7,410 nt of DNA from an uncultured Prevotella sp. (GTDB taxonomy: Bacteria > Bacteroidota > Bacteroidia > Bacteroidales > Bacteroidaceae): contig CAJOHP010000130.1 in NCBI GenBank assembly GCA_905234355.1, positions 1-7,410 of the forward strand, in the 5' to 3' direction. Below the pieces are notes generated by a model. That model searched no databases. It saw only the letters and a list, made by a program, of their open reading frames with translations, and was not told the DNA's origin. How positions within the stretch are numbered: position 1 is the stretch's first letter; each line of letters starts with the position of its first letter. Positions 1 to 4,539 of this stretch are shown here, in pieces. The translations under genes and the position numbers were made by a program.

Positions 1-107
1 CACGACTGATGAGACTTACAAAATGGAGACAAAAGAGCCAGAAAGATGGCAAAAGGTTAATATCCCATCTATGTCAACACAAACCGTGGGAATTAATAGG
101 ACCCACC
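1..107 (+). repeat. Left, partial copy of a MITE-like element
   Basis: Positions 1-110 match the reverse complement of 564-676. Over 31-110 the match is ungapped, about 72 of 80 bases; nearer the edge there are small indels (for example 'gatgag-acttaca' here against 'gatgagaagacttaca' in the right copy). The copy ends with the terminal repeat at 90-107, which differs from the right copy's 18-bp terminus at one base (G at 100). By comparison with the complete right copy, about 85 bp should lie left of the window. The copy stops 15 bp before the start codon of the ohrR-like gene, so it forms most of that gene's upstream region. No TAnnTTTG box is visible within 1-122. Confidence 0.85.
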
Positions 108-122
108 TTAAAACCGTCATCT

Positions 123-566
123 ATGTGCAATGAGAATCAGAAGCTGAACCGCCAGGGCTGCTTCCGCCTATACACGGCAGCACGACTGCTGATACAGGTC
201 TATCAGCCCTGGTTTGCACAGTTGGGCATCACCTATACGCAGTATCTGGTGCTGATGGTGCTATGGGAGCAGGACAGCTTGCCCCTGAATGCCATCTCGC
301 GACGGCTCTTCTTGGAGAGCAACACGCTCACGCCGCTCATCAAGCGCATGGAGACAATGAAGATGGTGACGCGAAAGAAAAACAAAGACGACGCCCGGCA
401 GACCATCGTCAGCCTGACCGAGCACGGCCGCGCCTTGCAGCAGCAGGCAGCAGCCATCCCCGACCGCATGGCCGCCGTGCTGCACGAGCGCGGAATGACC
501 GACGAGGAGCTGGCCAGCATCATCCCCACGCTCGACCACCTGATACAAGCCCTTTCGGAGAAATAA
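123..566 (+). CDS. ohrR: MarR-family organic-peroxide-sensing repressor, OhrR-like
   Basis: A 147-residue winged-helix regulator of the MarR family, closest in appearance to one-cysteine OhrR of Bacillus subtilis. OhrR represses organic hydroperoxide detoxification genes until a reactive cysteine is oxidised. The N-terminal segment QGCFRLYTAAR aligns with OhrR QLCFLLYASSR. This puts Cys13 at the sensing position, with Tyr17, Tyr27 and Tyr38 at the places of the OhrR tyrosines near that cysteine. TYTQYLVLMVLWE, the helix ESNTLTPLIKRME (65-77) and the wing with D90 and R92 follow in family order. The start at 123 gives the family's usual length; an in-frame ATG at 9 would add 38 residues encoded by the flanking repeat. 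There is no Shine-Dalgarno sequence. The TAA stop abuts the right repeat. Cys2 is an extra cysteine. No ohr peroxidase gene is visible, though one could lie to the left. The family call is firm; peroxide sensing is inferred from the conserved residues. Confidence 0.9.
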   Translation: MCNENQKLNRQGCFRLYTAARLLIQVYQPWFAQLGITYTQYLVLMVLWEQDSLPLNAISRRLFLESNTLTPLIKRMETMKMVTRKKNKDDARQTIVSLTEHGRALQQQAAAIPDRMAAVLHERGMTDEELASIIPTLDHLIQALSEK

Positions 567-652
567 GGTGGGTTCTATTAATTCCCACGGTTTAGTTTGA
601 CATTGATGGGTTTTTAACCTTTTGTCATCTTTCTGGCTCTTTTTGTTTCATC

Positions 653-707
653 CTGTAAGTCTTCTCATCGGTCGTGTAGCCCACTACACTCTCTCTTCGA
701 CTTACAG
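653..707. other. Nested hairpin inside the right element copy
   Basis: An outer 9-bp stem pairs CTGTAAGTC (653-661) with GACTTACAG (699-707). An inner 6-bp stem pairs GTGTAG (674-679) with CTACAC (684-689) around the loop CCCA. The segments between the two stems do not pair well. No T-tract follows on the plus strand, so this is not a standard terminator for the ohrR-like gene. It may be structure of the mobile element or of an RNA transcribed from it. Confidence 0.55.
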
Positions 708-715
708 ACTGAAAG

Positions 716-746
716 CAAAAATAGCTCAAAAATCTGCCAAAGCGAA
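716..746 (-). promoter_or_regulatory. Possible promoter carried by the element
   Basis: On the minus strand TATTTTTG (716-723) fits the TAnnTTTG -7 box, with TTCG (743-746) 19 bp upstream as a 3-of-4 match to the -33 TTTG. Transcription would run through the element towards the 3' end of the ohrR-like gene, antisense to it. In the left copy, which has the opposite orientation, the equivalent site would lie outside the window and point into the gene. The match is short, so this is tentative. Confidence 0.3.
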
Positions 747-772
747 TTAATAGAACCCACCATAAAAAAGGC

Positions 773-819
773 AAAAAAAAAAACCGCATGTCGTCTCTGT
801 GCTTGAGACTCCACGCGGT
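773..819 (-). terminator. Rho-independent terminator of rpmH
   Basis: Read on the minus strand, a 15-position stem runs from ACCGC (815-819) plus an inner GTCTC to the partners GAGAC and GCGGT (783-787), with two mismatches, one G-T pair and a 7-nt loop. It is followed by a run of 11 T (A-tract at 773-783 on the plus strand). It lies about 40 bp past the rpmH stop and only 11 bp from the MITE-like element. Confidence 0.88.
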
Positions 820-859
820 CTTGATGCTGTGTGTGACGGACAGCCCCGCCGGCAAAGTA

Positions 860-1015
860 TTACTTGCCGTGGTGCTCGTCGGATACGGTCAACTTCTTGC
901 GGCCCTTGGCACGGCGTGATGCCAGGACGCGACGGCCATTCTTGGTAGCCATGCGCTCGCGGAAACCATGCTTGTTCACGCGGCGGCGATTGTGCGGCTG
1001 AAATGTTCTTTTCAT
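860..1015 (-). CDS. rpmH: 50S ribosomal protein L34
   Basis: A 51-residue, strongly basic protein that reads as L34 along its whole length. It begins MKRTFQPHNRRRVNKHGFRE and continues with RMATKNGRRVLASRRAKGRK, the family's signature blocks. L34 is a small protein of the 50S subunit that contacts 23S rRNA. The C-terminal extension KKLTVSDEHHGK is acidic/histidine-rich and goes slightly beyond the roughly 46 residues of E. coli L34; from memory, this is the Bacteroidales form. The gene is followed by a strong terminator and preceded by its own promoter, so it appears monocistronic. It is not next to rnpA here, unlike in many other phyla; instead efp is divergent. Confidence 0.97.
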   Translation of the reverse strand: MKRTFQPHNRRRVNKHGFRERMATKNGRRVLASRRAKGRKKLTVSDEHHGK

Positions 1016-1060
1016 TGCTTTATACTTATTTTATTGTTTATAATCTGCACTTTTGGGCTG

Positions 1061-1092
1061 CAAAATTACGCAAATCTTTTCAATTACGCAAG
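1061..1092 (-). promoter_or_regulatory. rpmH promoter, Bacteroidota type
   Basis: On the minus strand TAATTTTG (1061-1068) is an exact TAnnTTTG -7 box. CTTG (1089-1092) sits 20 bp upstream as a near match to the -33 TTTG. The predicted start leaves a leader of about 40 nt before rpmH. Confidence 0.6.
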
Positions 1093-1117
1093 AAAAGTGC
1101 GAAAATTAGCTAAAGTT

Positions 1118-1150
1118 TTTATGTTTTTTACAGAAAAAGCAGTACCTTTG
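1118..1150 (+). promoter_or_regulatory. efp promoter, Bacteroidota type
   Basis: TACCTTTG (1143-1150) is an exact TAnnTTTG -7 box about 40 bp before the efp start codon. The -33 region at about 1118-1123 is only T-rich, without a clear TTTG. The same TACCTTTG box also precedes argS and the secreted-protein gene. Confidence 0.6.
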
Positions 1151-1191
1151 CAGCCGAAAAGGCGATATCACCAATATTCATCTATACATTT

Positions 1192-1758
1192 ATGATCAAT
1201 TCACAAGACATCAAGAAAGGCACCGCCATTCGTATGGACGGCGCCATTTGGGTTTGCATCGACTTCCAGCATCGCAAGCCGGGTAAGGGTAACACCATCA
1301 TGATTATCAAGCTGAAGAACGTGAGCGACGGACGCGTGCTGGAGCGCCGCTTCAACATCGGCGAGAAGCTCGAGGACGTCGTCATCGAGCGCCGTCCCTA
1401 CCAGTACCTCTACGAGGACCAGTCGGGCCGTATTTTCATGAACCAGGAGACCTTTGAGCAGATACCCATCGACAACGAGCTCGTCATCGGCCACGAGTTT
1501 ATGAAGGAGAGCGACATCGTGGAGGTGGTGAGCGACACCACCGACGGCACCATCCTCTATGCCGAGATGCCGGTGAAGACCATTCTGCGCGTGACCCACT
1601 CTGAGCCGGGCATCAAGGGCGACACCGCCACCAACACGCTGAAGCCTGCCACGCTCGAGACGGGCGTAGAGGTGCGTGTGCCCCTGTTCATCAACGAGGG
1701 CGACCTCATCCAGGTCGACACCCGAGACGGCAGCTACCTGGCCCGCGCCAAGGAGTAA
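1192..1758 (+). CDS. efp: Elongation factor P
   Basis: A 188-residue EF-P, the usual length for the family. EF-P binds between the ribosomal P and E sites and relieves stalling at consecutive prolines. The N-terminal KOW-like domain contains the loop KPGKGNT with Lys32 at the tip, equivalent to the E. coli lysine that is post-translationally modified. Whether and how it is modified here cannot be told from this window. The two OB-fold domains follow, and the C-terminus VDTRDGSYLARAKE is the EF-P signature region. The start at 1192 matches the family N-terminus (MINSQDIKKGTAIRMDG). The gene is divergent from rpmH with a 176-bp shared promoter region and converges on obgE. Long antisense ORFs across it are GC-skew shadows. 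Confidence 0.97.
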   Translation: MINSQDIKKGTAIRMDGAIWVCIDFQHRKPGKGNTIMIIKLKNVSDGRVLERRFNIGEKLEDVVIERRPYQYLYEDQSGRIFMNQETFEQIPIDNELVIGHEFMKESDIVEVVSDTTDGTILYAEMPVKTILRVTHSEPGIKGDTATNTLKPATLETGVEVRVPLFINEGDLIQVDTRDGSYLARAKE

Positions 1759-1783
1759 GCCCGCCGGCGAGACAACAGACAGC

Positions 1784-1826
1784 AAGAGCTCCAAGCATCC
1801 TCCCCGCGAGGGCGCTTGGAGCTCTT
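1784..1826. terminator. Hairpin between convergent efp and obgE, probable bidirectional terminator
   Basis: A perfect 13-bp inverted repeat pairs AAGAGCTCCAAGC (1784-1796) with GCTTGGAGCTCTT (1814-1826). The 17-nt loop contains a further small stem, CCTC (1799-1802) with GAGG (1808-1811). It begins 25 bp past the efp stop and lies 42 bp past the obgE stop. The following tract on the plus strand is only TC-rich (CTCTTGCTC), so Rho-independent strength is uncertain, but position and symmetry fit a shared terminator. Confidence 0.7.
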
Positions 1827-1868
1827 CTCTTGCTCTGCACTATGCCGCGAGCCGGCGCCAGCTCAAGG

Positions 1869-3047
1869 CTAAGCGTCGTCGTCGAGGAAATCGTCCGGGT
1901 CGGCAAGGTCGTCAAGGTCGTCGAGGTCGTCCACATCGACGTACTCTATGTCTTCATCCTCGCCCTCGTCTTCCATCTCCTGTGCGAAGCGGGTCATGTC
2001 TTTGTCGCGGTGCACGAGGGTGTCGTCGGCCATGGCAGCCTGCAGCTTGTTGCTCTCGGCATTGAGCTCGCGCCAGAGCACGTCTTTCAGCTCGTCAAGA
2101 CCATAGCCGGTGACGGCCGAGATGAAGACCACGGGCAGGTCGCCCGGCAGTTCGGCTTTGAGCATCTCCATGAGCTCGTCGTCGAGCAGGTCACACTTCG
2201 TCACAGCCAGCACGCGGTGCTTGGCAAGTAGCTCGGGATTGAAGCGTCTGAGCTCGTCCAGCAGCACCTCATACTCGTGGCAGATGTTGTCGCTCTCGCC
2301 AGGCACCATGAAGAGCAGCAGCGAGTTGCGCTCTATATGGCGCAGGAAGCGGAGCCCGAGGCCCTTACCCTCGGCAGCGCCCTCGATGATGCCGGGTATG
2401 TCGGCCATGACAAACGACTTCTGGTCGCGGTAGGCCACGATGCCGAGCGACGGCTCCATGGTGGTGAAGGGGTAGTTGGCTATCTTCGGCCGGGCATTGC
2501 TCAGCGCCGAGACGAGGGTCGACTTTCCGGCGTTGGGCAGGCCCACCAGTCCCACGTCGGCCAGGAGCTTCAGCTCCATGATGACGGTCATCTCCTGCAT
2601 GGGCTCGCCGGGCTGGGCATAGCGCGGTGCCTGATTGGTGGCGGTGCGGAACTGGAAGTTGCCCAGTCCGCCGCGCCCGCCCTTGAGCAGGAGCACCTCC
2701 TGTCCGTCGTAGGCCACGTCGCATACAAACTTGCCGGTCTCGGCGTTGTAGACCACCGTGCCGGGGGGCACGTCGATGTAGACGTCCTTGCCGTCGGTGC
2801 CGTGGCATTTGTCCTTGCCGCCGTTGCCGCCGTGCTCGGCAAAGATGTGGCGCTGGTATTTCAGATGCAGCAGCGTCCAGTAGTTGTGATTGCCGCGCAG
2901 GATGATGCTTCCGCCGCGACCGCCGTCGCCGCCGTCGGGGCCGCCATTAGGGTTGTACTTCACGTGGCGCAGATGCATAGACCCGCGGCCTCCCTTGCCC
3001 GAGCGGCACAATATCTTCACATAGTCCACGAAATTTGATTCTGCCAT
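1869..3047 (-). CDS. obgE: Obg-family GTPase (ribosome assembly)
   Basis: A 392-residue Obg/CgtA GTPase, which acts in late 50S assembly and links it to growth and stress control. Residues 1-159 are the glycine-rich Obg fold (GKGGRGS near 18-24; NGGPDGGDGGRGGS at 34-47). The G domain follows: G1 GLPNAGKST (169-177), switch I with FTT (194-196), G3 DIPG (216-219), G4 TKCD (283-286) and G5 SA (310-311). The C-terminus is not a standard OCT domain but a very acidic tail in which 22 of the last 37 residues are Asp or Glu. The start at 3047 (MAESNFVDYVKI) matches the family; an upstream in-frame ATG at 3071 would overlap the -7 box. The gene has its own promoter and no co-directional neighbour. 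Confidence 0.97.
   Translation of the reverse strand: MAESNFVDYVKILCRSGKGGRGSMHLRHVKYNPNGGPDGGDGGRGGSIILRGNHNYWTLLHLKYQRHIFAEHGGNGGKDKCHGTDGKDVYIDVPPGTVVYNAETGKFVCDVAYDGQEVLLLKGGRGGLGNFQFRTATNQAPRYAQPGEPMQEMTVIMELKLLADVGLVGLPNAGKSTLVSALSNARPKIANYPFTTMEPSLGIVAYRDQKSFVMADIPGIIEGAAEGKGLGLRFLRHIERNSLLLFMVPGESDNICHEYEVLLDELRRFNPELLAKHRVLAVTKCDLLDDELMEMLKAELPGDLPVVFISAVTGYGLDELKDVLWRELNAESNKLQAAMADDTLVHRDKDMTRFAQEMEDEGEDEDIEYVDVDDLDDLDDLADPDDFLDDDA
1904..1930 (-). repeat. Three tandem 9-bp units in the obgE acidic tail
   Basis: Three consecutive 9-bp units, CAAGGTCGT twice and then CGAGGTCGT (1904-1912, 1913-1921, 1922-1930), encode the (Asp-Asp-Leu) repeats of the Obg tail. Because the unit is a multiple of three, a gain or loss of copies would keep the frame. 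Confidence 0.8.
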
Positions 3048-3068
3048 GCTGTCTCTCTTTTTTGTGTG

Positions 3069-3100
3069 CAAAGTTAGCCAAAATAGGCTTACGGAGCAAA
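3069..3100 (-). promoter_or_regulatory. obgE promoter, Bacteroidota type
   Basis: On the minus strand TTTG (3097-3100), a 20-bp spacer and TAACTTTG (3069-3076) give exact matches to both boxes. The leader before the obgE ATG is only about 15-20 nt. This also supports the start at 3047 rather than 3071. Confidence 0.75.
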
Positions 3101-3146
3101 TTATTTCCTTGTTTTTTTGCCAAGCATCTTTTCTCCCATTTTTTTC

Positions 3147-3177
3147 TTTGCCGTCTCAATGTTTTTTCCTAATTTTG
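3147..3177 (+). promoter_or_regulatory. Promoter of the lipoprotein gene, Bacteroidota type
   Basis: TTTG (3147-3150), a 19-bp spacer and TAATTTTG (3170-3177) match both promoter boxes. The start codon at 3207 lies 29 bp further on. An ATG at 3117 in the same frame lies upstream of these boxes and is therefore unlikely to be the start. Confidence 0.72.
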
Positions 3178-3206
3178 CCGTCGTTACATCAAACGCTTCA
3201 CAGGAA

Positions 3207-4010
3207 ATGAAAAACAAGCATCTCATCTTCTCTGTCTTGGCATGCCTTGGCCTGACGATGGCCGGATGCCATAAAGCCGGCATGCCGGCAAGACAGCTGG
3301 CAGGCACCATGGACAGCGCGGTGCCCGCCGACACCATGCCCGCCGACGTGCGGCAGGCCATGGACCAAGCCCTGAGGTATCACTGCTACGACATCTTGAG
3401 CGACACGGCCAACGGCATCAGCGTCACGGCCATCGGCGAAGTAGACCAGACGCCCACGGCAGGCTATGGCATCGTGGTGACAAAAGGCGCCACCTCGACC
3501 ACCTTCCCCGACATACGCCACACCCGCGAGCCGCAGGCCAGCTACCACGCCGCTACGGACTGCCTCTGGCTCACCAGCGCGGCGACAGAGGGCACCGGCG
3601 TGCGCGTGGAGTGGCTCTACCAGATAGCCTTCGGCAGCAACGACTCAGCCTACGTGAAGGCCACGGTCAATCCCTACGACGTGCAGCAGGCGCTGCTGCA
3701 GCGCTTGGGCTACGCCATGGAGGGCGACACCATCACCATCTACGACGGCAACAAGCTCCTGACCAAGGCCGCATGCAGCGCCAGCGACATGGGAGGCTAC
3801 GACGACGAGCAGCCGCTGTGGATAGGCGAGCAGCTCTACTACGACGTGAGCAGCAGCGACGCGCCAAGGGTGATCTTCACGCCAGGCGTGAAGTTCACCA
3901 CAGGACTGGTGCTGACCTACGACGACATGCCAGAACTGTCGGCCCCCGTCACGATAGCCGGCGATGGGCGACTACACATACACGACATCAGCATCAGGCA
4001 GGCGCCATAG
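3207..4010 (+). CDS. Putative lipoprotein of unknown function
   Basis: A 267-residue protein that I do not recognise. The N-terminus MKNKHLIFSVLACLGLTMAGC is a lipoprotein signal peptide: two early lysines, a hydrophobic core, and a lipobox ending MAGC with Cys21 as the lipidated residue. The residues after it (HKAGM) show no obvious acidic lipoprotein-export signal of the Bacteroidota, so it may face the periplasm; that is inference. A Pro/Ala/Asp-rich linker (about 35-50, with PADTMPADV) leads into a mixed region with many beta-type stretches (GYGIVVTKG, VRVEWLYQIAF, YVKATVNPY, VIFTPGVKFTTGLVLTYDD). The start at 3207 is chosen because it gives the signal peptide and follows the promoter. 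A weak GGCAGG/CCTGCC hairpin overlaps the stop, without a T-tract. The gene is divergent from obgE and has no co-directional neighbour. Confidence 0.75.
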   Translation: MKNKHLIFSVLACLGLTMAGCHKAGMPARQLAGTMDSAVPADTMPADVRQAMDQALRYHCYDILSDTANGISVTAIGEVDQTPTAGYGIVVTKGATSTTFPDIRHTREPQASYHAATDCLWLTSAATEGTGVRVEWLYQIAFGSNDSAYVKATVNPYDVQQALLQRLGYAMEGDTITIYDGNKLLTKAACSASDMGGYDDEQPLWIGEQLYYDVSSSDAPRVIFTPGVKFTTGLVLTYDDMPELSAPVTIAGDGRLHIHDISIRQAP

Positions 4011-4035
4011 TCCTGCCGACATGCGACAGCCCCTG

Positions 4036-4293
4036 CTAGTTCACATCACGTGCCAACCGCACGGAATAGCCATCGGACCGTGCACCATAAAAGCGACAAT
4101 TGAGCTTAGTATCATCGAATTTCACCGCAAAGGCACACTTACTATTGGAATCGTCACTCCTTTGGGCTGGTGTAGATGACCAGTAGCGACCTGCTGTCTC
4201 TGCGAAATAGCCTGCCCTCCTTCCGGCTTCTGTCGTGCGGACGGCCGCCGGTTGCGAGGCGTTTGTCCTTGAATTATAATATGTAAGTGCCAC
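4036..4293 (-). pseudogene. C-terminal remnant of a FISUMP/DUF1566-like protein
   Basis: This minus-strand frame of up to 85 codons ends in TAG and reads like the end of a FISUMP (Fibrobacter succinogenes major paralogous) or DUF1566-type domain. The signs are PAAVRTTEAGRRAGYF, then RYWSST (compare YWSST), then CAFAVKFDDTKLN, and the terminal GYSVRLARDVN (compare GFSVRLVRD). The N-terminal part of such a protein is missing. The frame opens only at a GTG (4291-4293) inside the REP-like array, and the first in-frame stop upstream lies in a repeat core. No promoter or signal peptide is visible. The best reading is a decayed gene whose 5' part was lost or displaced where the repeats now sit. A short translated protein is not excluded. 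The domain assignment is from memory of the motif. Confidence 0.6.
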
Positions 4294-4469
4294 CCACCGT
4301 AGGGACGGGCTTTATGCCTGTCCGCTTATGTACGTGCCACCCACCGTAGGGACGGGCTTTATGCCTGTCCGCTATAGCGTCCATTTCGGACAGGCATAAA
4401 GCCCGTCCCTACAGCGAAACACCACACATTCGACTCGGACAGGCATAAAGCCCGTCCCTACGGTGGCAC
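4281..4469. repeat. REP-like array: four copies of one palindromic core, two in each orientation
   Basis: The same 26-bp core occurs at 4299-4324 (A) and 4346-4371 (B) in one orientation, and at 4387-4412 (C) and 4436-4461 (D) in the other. Each core is a hairpin: on one strand GGACGGGC and GCCTGTCC form an 8-bp stem with one G-T pair around the loop TTTAT. A and B lie in 47-bp tandem units (4281-4327 and 4328-4374) differing at two positions. D keeps the outer flank GGTGGCAC (4462-4469), a shortened version of the A and B flank. The order A B / C D resembles the mosaic clusters made by REP elements. D directly abuts the terminator of the next gene. Confidence 0.85.
4346..4412. repeat. Perfect 26-bp inverted repeat formed by core copies B and C
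   Basis: Copies B (4346-4371) and C (4387-4412) are exact reverse complements separated by 15 bp (4372-4386). If transcribed, they can form one long 26-bp hairpin in place of two short ones. No T-tract follows on either strand. Copies A and D form the outer layer of the same nested palindrome. Confidence 0.85.
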
Positions 4470-4508
4470 AAAAAGAGCGGGACTGCACCGCTTATGGTAC
4501 AGCCCCGC
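4469..4508 (-). terminator. Rho-independent terminator of the secreted-protein gene
   Basis: On the minus strand a fully paired 13-bp stem, GCGGGGCTGTACC (4496-4508) with GGTGCAGTCCCGC (4477-4489), including two G-T pairs, encloses a 6-nt loop and is followed by TCTTTTTGTG. It lies about 30 bp past the stop codon of the 833-residue gene. Confidence 0.88.
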
Positions 4509-4539
4509 CCGGGTTATGTTAGGATAATGAGGATGTCGC

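Larger units (their letters stand above)
567..761 (-). repeat. Complete 195-bp MITE-like element with perfect 18-bp terminal inverted repeats
   Basis: The element starts with the reverse complement of GAATTAATAGAACCCACC (567-584) and ends with that same 18-mer (744-761), a perfect terminal inverted repeat. ATAA directly flanks both sides (563-566 and 762-765), which could be a 4-bp target-site duplication, although the context is AT-rich. Its interior carries a nested hairpin (653-707) and no convincing ORF. A second, inverted copy lies at 1-107. Size, terminal repeats and lack of a transposase fit a miniature inverted-repeat transposable element moved in trans; this is inference. The left boundary directly follows the ohrR-like stop codon. 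Confidence 0.8.

Noticed and set aside
9..122. N-terminal extension of the ohrR-like gene to an ATG at 9
   Set aside because: The extra 38 residues are encoded by the left repeat copy and have no counterpart in MarR/OhrR proteins, whose normal length is reached from 123.
653..707. The element hairpin as a Rho-independent terminator for the ohrR-like gene
   Set aside because: No T-tract follows on the plus strand and the stems are separated by unpaired segments.
625..855. A 76-codon minus-strand frame across the MITE-like element and rpmH terminator
   Set aside because: It runs through the terminator T-tract, the element terminus and the hairpin, has no promoter of its own in place, and its translation has no coherent features.
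1201..1794. A 197-codon minus-strand frame antisense to efp
   Set aside because: It lies almost entirely over the unmistakable efp gene and its translation resembles no protein; its end overlaps the intergenic terminator hairpin.
2277..3038. A 253-codon plus-strand frame antisense to obgE
   Set aside because: Shadow of obgE, which has all G motifs on the other strand; composition is Ala/Val/His-rich and featureless.
3117..3206. N-terminal extension of the lipoprotein gene to an ATG at 3117
   Set aside because: It would place both promoter boxes inside the gene and bury the clear lipoprotein signal peptide that starts at 3207.
4281..4469. The repeat array considered as a CRISPR
   Set aside because: Copies occur in both orientations, spacers are of unequal length and partly themselves repeated, and no cas gene is present; it is a REP-like cluster.
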